From Paramacrobiotus metropolitanus (taxonomy: Eukaryota; Tardigrada; Eutardigrada; Parachela; Macrobiotidae): a DNA stretch of 64,000 nt. Made by a program: the position numbers and the translations under genes. Where the stretch lies: positions 682,001 to 746,000 of the forward strand of contig NW_026570225.1 of NCBI RefSeq assembly GCF_019649055.1, given 5' to 3'. This document shows, piece after piece, positions 35,091 through 46,727 of the stretch. The notes beneath the pieces were generated by a model. It did no database searches. It saw nothing but the letters and a program-made list of their open reading frames with translations, and was not told where the DNA came from. Each line of letters begins with the position of its first letter. The first letter of the stretch is position 1.

Positions 35091-36294
35091 ATGTATCAGC
35101 GATCGGAATATACTTACCGCCGTGATGACGATCACGACCGGGATCGTGAAGGAGGATGGCGCTCATGGTTCGGAATGGGAAAGAAGGATGATGACCGTGA
35201 CGTGAGTGATAATTTGCTTGCGTAGAACAGGAGCATATTTTAAACGTTGCAATTCTTCTGTTGGAGCAGCTTTTACTTCCTCGTAATTATTGAAAAATTC
35301 CAAATTTTTTATACTGTAGTATCACTACGCCCGCACCACTACCTACCGCAACGACGACCGCGACTACAACCGTGACTATAACGTTAACCGCGATTACAAC
35401 CGTGACCGTGATTATAATTACAACAATACGACGCGCACCAACACGTATGTCCGTGATGATGACCGTGACCGTGGATTCGGCGGACGTCTGGGCACTGACT
35501 ATCGCGGAGGATATGGTTACCAGACCAGCGGCGAGTACAACCGCGGCTATGGCGGATACGGCACCAACTATGATCGTAAGTATAAAGTAACGCTAACTGT
35601 ATTAAATTATGGAAAACGGAAATAAGTTTGATTCAGCTCTAAAAAGAGTGCTTTGAACTTTTGCGGTTTAAGTTTTCTGACGGTAATTATAGCAATTTTA
35701 AACCAGATAAATTTGAAGACACTGATGGTTTCCCAGGTTCACCGTTGGCGTTTATGGTTTTACTAACATTCCTGAAGTAACCCGGCCCGCTAATTGTGGG
35801 CTGGTGGCAGTACTTGTATTATAATTTTATGGTTTATGATAATATTTATGGTTGATGTGCACTGATTGGTTTATCGCTTCGAAGGTGACAATCGCGGATG
35901 GTCCAACACTACCACCACTTACGATCGTGATCGCTATGATGGAAACCGCTACACAACTGGCGGAGAGGCAACTGCGCGTGGCGGCTATTACAGCAGCAGC
36001 TCTAATAACTGGGATCGTCCAACTTACGGTGCCGATAACTACACTAGCCGCAATTATGGCGGATACGGCAACAACGATCGCGACAACACTCGCGGTAAGT
36101 AGCTTTACAATGATAAGAAATTATAAAAATTCAAAAATTTGATTTTTATTATTGAGAAGGCCAAGCCGATTTTTTGCAAATCTTGGAAGTTGTAGTAAAG
36201 GTCCCAACGGGACTACGAAAAGCGTCGGGATTAAGATTTTTATTGCTTCCCTTTGTTTGCAGGTTATTCTTATACCAGCCGTACCAACTGGTAA
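35091..36294 (+). CDS. Intrinsically disordered Arg/Asp/Tyr/Asn-rich protein, 202 aa
   Basis: Four exons (35091-35201, 35320-35575, 35885-36094, 36263-36294) close in phase to 203 codons including the stop. The protein is dominated by DRDYNRDYN-type repeats, Thr/Asn clusters and GGYGxNYDR units, with a short aromatic patch WRSWFGMGKK near residue 28 and the ending YTSRTNW. There are no cysteines, signal or membrane segment. It shares the R/D/Y/G repeat style, the Asn-Trp C-terminus and the promoter block with the gene at 30881, so the two are probably diverged paralogues. Such sequences are expected to be disordered and heat-soluble or to phase-separate; this is inference. A poly(A) signal lies at 36516-36521. 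Confidence 0.8.
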
Positions 36295-37399
36295 ATTTCT
36301 CTTTCTCCTGTGAATCATCCGGATGTGCTGATTTTCCGCTCGTTTCTTTAATTCCATATTGGGACAGATGTTCTTTAACTTATCGTTGAATCTGCGCTTG
36401 GTTCAAGGTTCTGGTTGTCTTTATTTTTTAACGCTTTATTTGTCTGATCTTTTTCAACACAGCAGTTCTAATGTTGTGGTGGCGGTTTTGTGGCTTCACT
36501 TAAAGTGACGAATTCAATAAAGAATCGCTTTAAATTACCTGTGGGGAATCAGTAGTCTGCAGGAAACAGAAATTGACGTGTACTAGTGGATAAACATACT
36601 GTGCATATTAATAAAGTCATATAATTATGGTGCGGTACTTACGTTAGGTAAGTTCGACAGGAACAAAGATCGTAAAAATCTGGTGCCTTACTATGATATC
36701 AGCCCTGAGGAGATTAAAATTCTGCAGATTAAAATTTGAATTTTGATATATCTATTATATAGGTGTATAGTATGCTATCGATTTCCCCCTATATATAGTA
36801 TAAGGTACAATACTCTGTGTGCATGCCGCAGTAATGGCAGAAACCGTACCCGGGTATCTTTTCATATGTACTTACAGTACATGCCAGTTGCTGAAGCAGC
36901 GATAATTTGTATAATATAATCTGCATAAGTACTTTCATACTGCTTACATAGCGTGAAGTCGTGAACCAGATTATAAAATTATTACACTTTACAATAATGT
37001 CATATGTCATATGCATTGCGAGTTTGCGACTCATATTGGTATGATGTACGGCAGGTGTGGTACTGGCACAGTTCTTATTGATTTCCATTTCAACTTTCAA
37101 CCCAGCGGAAGTAAAAGCCGTCGTTGGGACTTTTCCATTGCTTCCGTTGAAGCTGTATTTGCTTCGGTAAATCGCTTCCTGGTTGGTGCGTATGTTTTTG
37201 TGTTGTAATTTCAGTGACACCATACAGATATACGGTATCGTGAAATTCAGATGAAAGATTATATTTAAAGTGCAAACCATTGGTGTCTGTTAAAAGCACA
37301 ATACATATTTGGTAAATATTGTTTTGCTTCTACGTGAAAGCAAAATAGTCGTAGCGTACATTTCTGTTATTTGGACTATCCTAGGACGCTAAAGAAATC
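36295..37399. other. 3' UTR and spacer
   Basis: AATAAA at 36516-36521 probably ends the preceding transcript. No supported gene: the 163-residue minus-strand frame at 36789-37280 has no recognisable domain and random-looking composition. Confidence 0.4.
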
Positions 37400-37735
37400 A
37401 TGGATACGGCACATGGTGGATTCGACAGTTCAAAAGGAGCAGGTGGGTCAGCAAAAGAAAGTGGGGATAATGTGAAGCAGGATTTATCCCAGCGTCAGGA
37501 GAATATGTTCGATAACCAGGCAGACAACCAGGCCAAAGATGTGCGCCTGGATCAGGGAAATGCTTCCTTTCACGCAGACAACGCAGGCCATGCCGTTCAT
37601 ACTGCAACGTGCGAGCATGGCAGGGAAATCCCTCCGCTCCACGATGAAGGGTTTGGGGCAGGTGGAAGCGTGCAAGACGCACAGAAGCAGGTGCGTCCAC
37701 TGTCCAGTGAGCAGTTTCACGGGTTACAGACTTAG
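37400..37735 (+). CDS. Small hydrophilic protein, 111 aa
   Basis: A single-exon frame with start context AATCATGG. It is rich in Asp, Asn, Gln, Gly, Ala and His: GAGGSAKESGDNVKQDLSQR, then DNQADNQAKDVRLDQGN, then a His-rich middle with one Cys. It has no hydrophobic core or signal peptide, so it is probably disordered. The DNQADNQAKD repeat looks like the 11-mer style of LEA proteins but is too short to assign. It belongs by composition to the neighbouring run of hydrophilic proteins. A candidate AATAAA lies near 38035. The function is unknown. Confidence 0.6.
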   Translation: MDTAHGGFDSSKGAGGSAKESGDNVKQDLSQRQENMFDNQADNQAKDVRLDQGNASFHADNAGHAVHTATCEHGREIPPLHDEGFGAGGSVQDAQKQVRPLSSEQFHGLQT

Positions 37736-39126
37736 AGATACCTTTCCGAGTTCTTCGTTTATTGTGATAATATGGCTTCTGATCCGCGGTGGAAATGAAT
37801 GCAGTACCGTGTTCCCCATGGGCACGGTACTGCGAACGCGAGTATTCTTTCTGAAGTCGTAAGATAATGTCTGCAAAGTTATATTAATAAGTTATTTAAT
37901 TTATACAATTTTAATTATTAAATGAAACTTCTGTGTTTGTTTCGTTAGCCGTAGGCCCGTAACGTATTAGTCAGCTGCGATTTAATACAAAAGTAATTCC
38001 AAGTTTTTAACCCTTATTTTCCCAAACGATATAAAATAAAGAATGATGGCAGGTTATATCCAGTTTTTATCCAGCGTATTACTGTGGTTTACCTTGCTTG
38101 TTTCCGGTTTATGAGTACATAATTCTAAACATAGAACTTTGTCTTATAATTTCTTATGTCGACCTTTCTAATACTATGCATTTCCTGATTGATTACCGCA
38201 GTTGACTTGTTATTATTACCATTCCACTATAGTATTGTTATTTGTTCTTTTCACTACCTACTACTGATGGTGAGTAGCACGAGTGCTGTACAAGGGGAAC
38301 ACGATATCGCGCAAAATATCCTCCCTGTAGTGCCGCTCCAGTCATCCGCCTTGAATCAGTCCCATGAGTTTCGCGTCATGGCTGCAAATGCATGATGTCC
38401 AAACAGCCCGCAGCATCTCGATGGAGGAAGCAGTACAGGAAACGTAACTGTACAGGGTAGATCAGTTGGCAGCTGGGTTGCTTGTGCTTGCAAAGGAAAG
38501 TTCAGGAAATAACAGGCAGTTACAGAAGATTGTCGGATTGAGCAGAGCTGGGGACAGGTGTACAGTACGCTCTACACAATGCTCACTTCCGAGTCCCGAC
38601 CGGAAGTCGGGAAGTGTTCTTTACTTACCTCGGTTGACTTGCAAGTGCCTGTGTCGAATGGCGATATAGTAATAATAGTACTAGCGGTGGTTGTTAACCA
38701 CATCATTTGCAACCTCAGCGTGACAGCGCGCGTGCAATATCACTGGAAAATTTTATTGGATTTGAGGAACTGGAAAACAGTTATACTACGCACTTCGAGG
38801 GGTCAGGCGAATTTCTGCTCTTGACGAAAGCTTGTTAACGATATTGCAGCATGTCGCTGCGTTTGATGCAAAATATAGAATTATACATGATAAAGCACTC
38901 GTGTATGTGTTTTATTTTTATGTATTTAGTAGGCAAAGTTGCACAAGATATGAGCTTTCATAATTTTTCAAAAAATTGACTGGGACTGTTTGTTTATTTT
39001 TCGAACTGCCAAAAACTAGTCAATTACAAAATGGTTTTGTTCTGATTTCCGGTAGGGACGGACAGTCTGATTCGTCGAGCAGCATTCTGATAAGGAAATA
39101 ATGATTAAAATTGCACTTCTCTTCAG
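37736..39126. other. Spacer, possibly with an unseen first exon of the next gene
   Basis: The next protein lacks an obvious start codon in its exon, so its first coding exon probably lies here as a very short piece that I could not place. The frames at 38189-38395, 38466-38669 and 38558-38824 lack other support. Confidence 0.35.
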
Positions 39127-39410
39127 CTCGGGATGAGAAGCGGAACCAAGCCTTGATAGGAGAGCCGTTCATCACCGGCTCGAATCCCGCCAGCGGGCAG
39201 TTGTTTGAAGGAGCTCCTAATCCACCGCCGCAAGAGCCTGGAGCGCACAATTCGGGGGAGAAGCCTATTGCATTGGGTGGGGAATACGACAGGGATTTCG
39301 CGAAACCTTCGGGAGAGCTGGATTTTGACGCGGAGCACGGACATAAGACAGACATCCCGTGGGACAGTGGTCAGGGATCGGGCTTCGACAAAGACTGGCA
39401 GTACAAGTGA
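39127..39410 (+). CDS. Small hydrophilic protein, last exon (start not located)
   Basis: An open frame follows the acceptor TTCTCTTCAG and runs to TGA at 39410, giving about 94 residues beginning ARDEKRNQALIGEPFITGSN. It is rich in Gly, Pro, Asp, Glu and Ser, with a Pro run (NPPPQEPG) and an acidic/aromatic tail (DIPWDSGQGSGFDKDWQYK). No Cys, signal or membrane segment. The incoming phase is 1, so a first exon with the ATG is needed upstream. AATAAA repeats near 39496-39510 would end the transcript. No family is recognised; the coding call rests on the acceptor, open frame and codon character. Confidence 0.55.
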
Positions 39411-40121
39411 CGGGATGGTCTTGTACAAGTTTACAATCGCTGACCATTGTATAGTCTTGTAGTTATTAATCGCTTCGTTCTCTTTTTCGTTTGCTGAAAT
39501 AAATAAATAATCAGATTATTGTTGGTCTCGCTGTTAAGCGTATGTATCTGAAAATGTTGATATTTCTGCGATGTGGCTTTTTTGTATTCACCTGCAGTGT
39601 AATGGTTGTAACTGGTCCACGTCCTTTAAGTTTAAGCAGTGTGTGTGTGGGTTAAATCTGCGCAATCCGTGCTCCTCGTCAAAAGTTCCTGTTCTTCGGT
39701 GCTGTTCTTTTTGACTGCTTTTGATGTGTCCGGGCACTTTTGAAAAGTATATGTATACCCTTGACTTTTGGTTATTTGCGAATCTTTTACAACACCAGTA
39801 CAAGACACAAGTTGTACGAGGATTTGGGATTTTCTGAATTCGCAGTCACGGAAGTCTAACACGAACCGAGTTTTCCGGGACGAACTTACTACGCGTACTT
39901 TCCATTGTCCTATCCAGCGGAAGCGTGAAGAAATTTTAATTCTGTTAGCAATAGAAAAAATTGTCTGCCTGTATGACTCCAGTGAAATAACGTAACGAAA
40001 CGAATGTAATACGTACTAGTAACTAAAATTTTTTTCGAACACGTGAATTGGAAATTTGGAAGTCTATAACAGTACGACTCACTGGTCAGTTTAGTAGCTG
40101 TAGGACTAGTAGCTGTACGAC

Positions 40122-40398
40122 TAGTAGCTGTAGTCGCTAATCGCTATGTTATTTCACAAGAAGATAACTATCTTATCTATATAACGTCGTTATAGTTATC
40201 TTCTTGTGAAATAACATATTTCACAATAACTTATTTCACAAATAACATATTTCTTGTGAAATAACATATTTCACAATAACATATTTCACAAATAACATAT
40301 TTCTTGTGAAATAACATATTTCACAAGAAGATAACTATAACGTCGTTATAGTTATCATCTTGTGAAATAACATAGCGAGTCAGCGACTACAGCTACTA
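40122..40398. mobile_element. Foldback/MITE-like element with nested repeats
   Basis: The left end TAGTAGCTGTAGTCGCT followed by CGCTATGTTATTTCACAAG is mirrored at the right end (CTTGTGAAATAACATAGCG ... GCGACTACAGCTACTA). Between the arms are several direct and inverted copies of CATATTTCACAATAACA and TTCTTGTGAAATAACATATT. GTAGCTGTAnGACTA also repeats just outside the left end. There is no coding capacity. No clear target-site duplication was found, so the class is open. Confidence 0.65.
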
Positions 40399-40534
40399 AA
40401 AAGTTATTTTCAAGATTTTTCGGGACGGAAGGGGGGACTTTTCTTCGGTGTGGGACGTGTGTGTGTGGGGGGACGTGTGTCGGAGAAGGTCGGTCGATAG
40501 TCTGGACTCTGGACGGAGTCTGTCTTAGTCTGGA

Positions 40535-40567
40535 CCGACGGACGGTCCAGACTGGACCGTCCGTCGG
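40535..40567. repeat. Perfect 14 bp GC-rich hairpin
   Basis: CCGACGGACGGTCC, loop AGACT, then GGACCGTCCGTCGG. It lies in an unusually GC/GT-rich patch (40430-40640) and is flanked by further GTCTGGAC words. Confidence 0.85.
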
Positions 40568-41807
40568 GCACCGTCCACAATCCTGATTTCCTGATTCCGC
40601 GCATCGGTGCCGCTCTGCACAATGCGCCGTTGCGCGGCGTGTTGAGCGAACTTTTGTGTACAGAGGTATGTATGTATGGCTTGTTAGTCAACGACTAGTC
40701 CAAACATGTACTTTATACTCGGTGAAATGTGGTTTTTTTTAAAATTTTCTTTCATCTTTTTTCAATTTTCCGCGAGTTGGTGCAAGTACTGTACTGTACT
40801 AATGGGGACATTTCCTGTTAACATTATTATTATGTTGTTGTAATGTTGTGGCGTACTCTAAAGCGATCAAACATCTGGGTTTATTAATTTTGATTGCAGT
40901 GTTGGACGTTTGCTGCTCGACCCGTTTTCCACAGTCAGCTGCAGTAACATCGCCAGTATCATAGTATGCAACCATAAGTGATAAGTTGGCAGTTTCCAGT
41001 TTCTGGGAAACCTTCACCTTAGTTGAGGTTTGATTTGTTACGGTAAGCTTTGGTCATGATTGTATTAACTAATGACTTTGCGCTTTATTTTACGGTACAG
41101 TATTGCAGTAAGGATCGGAATCGAAGGCAGCATTTTGTTCGCATTGGTGGACTGGTGGCACAGTTCCTGAAGCGTATATCCTGAACCCAGTGGTTACTGG
41201 TTAATTACACACGCTGTGACAGTTTTACCATTTTCTTTAAATTATTATTAGCCCCGTTAAAGTGGTCGATTTGGGTGATTGACCTTAGTTTGCGCAAGTT
41301 GGATGTTCAAGCCAAGAGCCAGGCTCCAGACGTTGGAGATCTGGAAACACCGAAAGTTTTGATTATTGAATATAGATATGTGTTTTACAATCCTGAAACG
41401 AGAACCTCAACTTATACTTACATCTGTTACATTATAATCTATCCGTTATCGTTACAAATTGACGAATAAATAGTAGAGAAGTTTAAATCGTTACTTAGCA
41501 CTTGATAAATTTTTCATGTGAAATGTTGTTAAAATCACAAAATGTGACAAAATGCCAGAATTTCTGAACAGTTCTTTTCGTTGTAACTTTGACCAGTACG
41601 GCAGTACCGCTGCGAAGCACATGGTAGCCTGTAGAAGAGAAGTTGTATTGTTTTACAGGATTCCGTATGAAAAGAATGTGCCATTTCTCAGATTCTTTAA
41701 GTTTGCTGATGCTTACGATCTTGTTTTGTATTGAAGATTGTATCCATCAAAAGTAGTGAGAAACACTCGCTAACTGCGTCGTCAGCCTGCGTGACTTGCA
41801 AAGCAGC

Positions 41808-44300
41808 ATGGAGATGCTCGAGGAGCCATTTGCGTCGCCTCCACCTCCGCGATCGCAACGCAAAGTGCTTCGTCGCAGTGAGGAAAGTGGGGAAGCTGAT
41901 CTGTCGGATCCCGATCTGGATATCATGCCTAACAAACGGTTAAGCTTCGATGAGAGTGACGATGATTTGGTTGTAACCGAGAATCCCGAGCCGGAGGAGC
42001 GTTGTTCGCAAGATGTGCCTATGGCGGACGTTAGTGGACTGCGTCATCAGCTGGGTGAGTGCAGCGAAGTTTGATCATGGATTTTCTCGTGGTAGTGAAA
42101 CGTTCCTTATGATTTTTATGTATATTTTATTTCTGTATTATTGGAAAATTGTTTAGTTACTGCGTTAGGTCAGGAGCCGCTTTTTCTAATTGTAAGTAAT
42201 TAGTAAGTAATTAATTTCAGGAAGCATGGATATGGAGCGAGACGAAGAGCTGACCGAGCGCAGTATGATCTTCTTTGCTTCGCCTGATCCTATCATGGGA
42301 TCACCACCGAGCCCACTGGCAACTGTGTCTGAGCATGATGAATCCGGTTTGCATGATATGAGCACATCTCCCGATCCGAAGGTTGTTCAGTTTGTGGCCT
42401 CGATTCCTGCTACACCGGCTCATTTCCCAGCGGATAAGCCGTCCATGCCGCATCGCCGTACATTCGGTGAAGCTCCGAAAAGCCCTGTGAAGAGCGTCAA
42501 TCATCGATCCAGGTTCAGTTTGGACGCGAAAGACGAAATGGCCGAACAGACTGGCCTGGACTCAGGCTGCAATGTGAATCCTTTTAAAGCAGTCGGATGT
42601 GTGGGTGGTGACGCCGCGCAGGAGAGTCGAGGATATCTGCAGACGAAGCGATCCGCTGCGACTATGCTAGCGACTCCAGATTTATTACTGTAAGTGAAAC
42701 AATGAAACCATACAGCTAATGCGGTGGCGAATTGGTGTTTTGATTTTCTAGAAATCCTGACATATCGCCACCTGAATCGGGCTACGGATCGTGCAAGAGC
42801 AGGCCAAAATACATGAAAACTGAGAAAGTCCGTTTCAGCTTGGGCTCGCCTAGTTCGTCGGCTAGTAGTGTCTCTAATTCCCTGAGCCGATACGACAACG
42901 ATTTTAGTGAATTAGAAGTGGTTGGAAATGGCCATTTTGGGGTGGTTACCAAAGTCAGGAAACGATTGGATGGTGTTGTTTATGCAATTAAACGTACAGA
43001 TGATAAATTGAAGCAACGAAGTTTGTAAGTTGCAATTGTTTTAATATTGTATTGAACGGTACAAACGTTTAGCGCTTTATATTGCAGCACCGATATTGTA
43101 ACCGAAGTCTTTGCACTGGCTGCTCTGGAGTCGCATCCTAACGTTCTTCGATATTTTTCTTCCTGGGTGGAAAACGGATATCTCTATATCCAGTCGGAAT
43201 ACTGTGATGGTTTGTTGAAATTGAGTCGTTAAACTTTGTATTATGAACATCTAGAGTTGTTACGAATACGATCCTTGTATCAGTTCTCCTGAAAATTTTG
43301 CCATATAATTTTTTCTGTAATCGTTGTAATTTATTTGTAGCCGGCAGCCTCCGAACTCACATAAATCAAAATATAGCTCTTGAAAAGCGATTCGAGGAGG
43401 ATGAAATTAAGAGGATTGCCCGTCAAGCCGGAAGTGGTCTGGTTTTCTTGCACGAGCAGAAACTTGTACATCTTGATGTCAAGCCAGGTACCAGCTTTGT
43501 GCCAGTTCCGAAATCGCTGTAAAAAGTCTGATTCATTATGCATTTTAGATAACATATTTATGTCGTACCGGCGAATGCAACAGTCCAGCTGTTCGCCGAA
43601 CGAACCTAAGCCGAGCGACAATGATTCCGGCCGTTATCTGTATAAAATCGGTAAGTCAAAGTTGGATTTTCGTTTTTGATCTTTTTGTCACTTCCTTTTA
43701 AGCGGAAACTCTTCCAGGCGACTTGGGCCATGTAAGGTCATTTCGCAGTGGAAGCCTGGATAATTACAATGACGGAGACAAGCGGTATCTAGCACCTGAG
43801 ATTTTGCATTGCATGAGCGAAGCCATAGCGGATCCATCCAAGGCTGATGTTTATTCGCTTGGCATTACTCTATTCGAAACGGTACATAATATACAGATGC
43901 TGAATGTTAAGCACATCGTAATCCTACTAGTACATATTTAGAATGTCCTGCTATTATTCTGTACGTACTTCTGATATAGGTAATGCAACACTCTGCTTTG
44001 CAGGCTCGAGTATGTCGGACGGAGGAAACAGGCACTGATTGGAAATGGCTGGATGTCGCTCAACGGAATGGGATGATCCCAGGGATAGCACACCTGAATT
44101 TAAGTTTGAACGTTTTATTCCAGCGCATGACTGATTTGAATCCTTGTCAACGATTATCCATGCATGAAGTATTGAATGACGCGGCCGTGCACGCTCCGGT
44201 GGCCAAAAGCATGTCGGAATTGCAAAAGGATCTGGAAGTGGCGCATATTGAAAATATGGTTCTTACGAGGCGAGTTATACAAGAAGATGGGATTTGCTGA
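41808..44300 (+). CDS. wee1: Wee1-type CDK-inhibitory kinase, 606 aa
   Basis: Eight exons (41808-42054, 42221-42689, 42752-43024, 43088-43209, 43341-43487, 43549-43650, 43718-43881, 44004-44300) join in phase. The first roughly 260 residues are disordered, with many SP/TP sites (SPPPPRS, PDPIMGSPPSPL, APKSPVK), typical of a cell-cycle-regulated N-terminus. The kinase domain follows: ELEVVGNGHFGVVTKV glycine loop, VYAIKR catalytic lysine, LVHLDVKPDNIF catalytic loop, and IGDLGHV, where DLG replaces DFG. DLG-H-V is diagnostic of Wee1 rather than Myt1, and no membrane anchor is seen. It should phosphorylate CDK1 on its inhibitory tyrosine in the nucleus. The frame stops after RRVIQEDGIC; an extra open segment, ELKASRGSG to STQF* (about 44381-44518), looks like a further C-terminal exon but has no matching GT donor. 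Confidence 0.92.
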
Positions 44301-44380
44301 TACTGTTAAAACTTTGTTTTCGGTGTGTGTTCGGGTTGTAAGGCTCGTAGCAATGAAAAGTAAGACCTCATTTTAATTAT

Positions 44381-44518
44381 AGAGAACTGAAGGCCAGTCG
44401 GGGAAGTGGGCCTGTGTTGGGCGACTGCGGGCAGCGTCGTGGCATCGGGGCCATCAAGCCGAAGATAACCCTGCTTGGTCGGACTATCAAAAACCGAGCC
44501 TTCAGTACGCAGTTTTGA
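44381..44518 (+). other. Possible alternative last exon of Wee1
   Basis: After the acceptor TTTAATTATAG an open frame encodes a basic tail (ELKASRGSGP ... IKPKITLLGRTIK) and stops at TGA 44518. The Glu-Leu start would continue the RRVIQE helix of the kinase tail well, as other Wee1 proteins end in a coiled helix. No consensus donor near 44285 fits, so either an unusual splice site or a one-base sequence error is needed. Confidence 0.45.
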
Positions 44519-46727
44519 GATTATTGGATAGAATCTCGGTTGGGCTCCGATGTTATGCTTTCGAATGGTCTTGGGTGAAGGCTTTAAATGGGGAATCCAT
44601 AAGGTATTCAGTATTCTTTAGTGGTCTGAACTAAGCACCTTCGATTCGTTGACTGCAATACTTTTTTTTTACTTAAGCACGGTAGAAAGAATGTGGCTTG
44701 TATTGAGCCCGTGTCTTTTGTTCTTTTAGAATGCTCGTTACTGCACATTTTATTATGAACTTATGCAGAATGGTACAACATGTTTTAGTCTTTGTTAAAG
44801 ACTCATTGGCGAATGACTTGTGTAAATTTTTATTGGCTACAAAAATTAACGTACCAGATCAAAGTTGCGAAGAGGCAGCTTTTTCGATATGCACTGGAAT
44901 TCATTCGGCCTTTACTACACCTCAGCCAAACTAAAAGTATATTTAGCTGTATTGCTCCGCGCTAAAGTGATGCTATTCTTTTTTTGGAAGCTGTGAACTG
45001 TCTTTCATGTGCCCTTCTGCCGGCATCTAATTTTGCACTTCACCCCATGCACCCATGCGTTTTTTGCCAAGGAGAAAAGATGAAAATGTCCCACAAATAG
45101 CCACGTGTCGTGGGAAATGGGAATACATGGCTGACAATCAGCCATAACGCCCAGGCAATTGGTGATTGCCCAGACCCAGGTGTGGTTGCAGTGCACCGGC
45201 GCAGTCCATCCAGCCGTTTCTCGCTCGCTGTCTTTTTGCATTCCGGGTTGTTCTGGAATATGAAATTTGGCGGTTGCGCATGGCCGATGATACACCGATA
45301 ATTATGATAAAAGGGCAAGACAATGCAGCATTAACAAATCACAACTACAAGAACTTGTAACTGACGGTGAAAAATGAGGATTTTGAATTTTAACCGGTTT
45401 ACCGTTTCCGTATGTGGAATTATTACTTACTTATCGTAAATTAACGAAGCTTCGTGGGTGTGCACTGCACAGAATATGACCAATTGTCAGAGGCATCCGC
45501 TCTACGCATAAGAGCGTTTTGTAATTTCGCGGGAACTGGATAAACAACCCGTTTAGGGCATAAAAGTACTTACCTACATGTACCTATACTACCACGGGCC
45601 GCAACACAATAAAAAACAAATACTGCTACTCGTGGAACGTTCAGTTGTTTCTTTTTCAGTTTAATAGTTTCATCTCGGTAGCAGGTAACCCATTAACCTG
45701 CTGTGTTTTGCATACACAGCATGGTACTTACTCGTATTCATGCGGACAGACGTAATAATTATGTTAAAAGCTCTCGTGTTTATTTAAAAATGTTCCTGCA
45801 GTCAATAACTTACGTTAACAGTCATTTTCAACTTCGCGGTGATGTATGCATTATGCAAGCGCCAAATGACTGAAAACTGCGATGCAAGAGAAAAATACGT
45901 ACGCCTAACCTATTTACAATTACTGTAATAAGTGAGTTTGATTTTGATAAGCTTTTATACAAATGCCGTGGTCACATTTTTAGTTAGGCGTAGTCCAGCT
46001 GAACTCCCTGCCTTCTAGCCTCTATTCAGCTAGACTACGGTTTAGGCGGTAGCCGTGCCTCGTGCGGCAGGAATCGATATGGAACAGGGAAATCGTTTTA
46101 AAAGCCTAGTAGCAAACGTTTCACTCGTGGCGCTAGCAACCTTGGTGTTCAATCTACCAAAGTATTGCAGATACATGAAACGCATTTCGAAGTTTAAATA
46201 CGTTTCAATCGTTCCTTTATTTGTAAAATTGTTCGTGGCCCGTTGCGAGCCCGATGATGAATTGTTGATCACTTGCTACAGCTTAAGAGTCAGAAGATAC
46301 AGTTGCTCTAGTGATCCGTGAACGGATCTTCTCTTTGAGCATCTTGTTTTTTATTATACTTTTAACGGTTTGGACGGATTTCTAATCTTGGGTAAGTACG
46401 AAGTAAGGAGACGCGAACACACTTTTGCTGCCTCGTGCAAATGACCTAAATACGCTACGTAATGCTTCAATGGATTATGGGCATATTTCAAGTGCTTTGA
46501 TTTGTTGCTTTGACAATGCTGAACTTCGGGAGTGGTTGGGAAGAGTGAGAAAACGTTTCGAGTGAGGCAGCAATTGTGTTACTGTATTCGTTGTCACGTT
46601 CTTGGGACACTCATACAGTACGTTTGGTGATAAGAAAAAGTTATAATCCGTAGTAAGTACGGAGCAGGAATAATGATTTTAACAATTGCTATGGGAGCGT
46701 GTGAAATATGTCCGTTATTCGAAGGTT
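44519..46727. other. Intergenic region between Wee1 and the chromodomain gene
   Basis: About 2.2 kb. The overlapping frames at 45005-45360 on both strands have no recognisable domain. Apart from the GPCR-like fragment at 46055-46321 I see no gene. Confidence 0.4.
46055..46321 (+). pseudogene. Possible fragment of a peptide G-protein-coupled receptor
   Basis: The frame contains VANVSLVALATLVFNLPKYC, which resembles transmembrane helix 4 of FMRFamide-type receptors (hydrophobic stretch ending N-(I/L)-P-R/K-(Y/F)). Nothing upstream or downstream provides the other six helices, and there is no clear start or splice partner. If real it is a relic; chance similarity is quite possible. Confidence 0.25.

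Larger units (their letters stand above)
39411..41807. other. Intergenic region with foldback DNA upstream of Wee1
   Basis: Contains the foldback element at 40122-40398 and the GC-rich hairpin at 40535-40567. The 93-residue frame at 40410-40691 (-) is low-complexity and unsupported. The region after 41000 probably includes the Wee1 promoter and 5' UTR. Confidence 0.45.

Noticed and set aside
45005-45360. Overlapping frames of 60-96 residues on both strands
   Set aside because: Considered as a transposon relic; no motif, terminal repeat or target duplication was visible.
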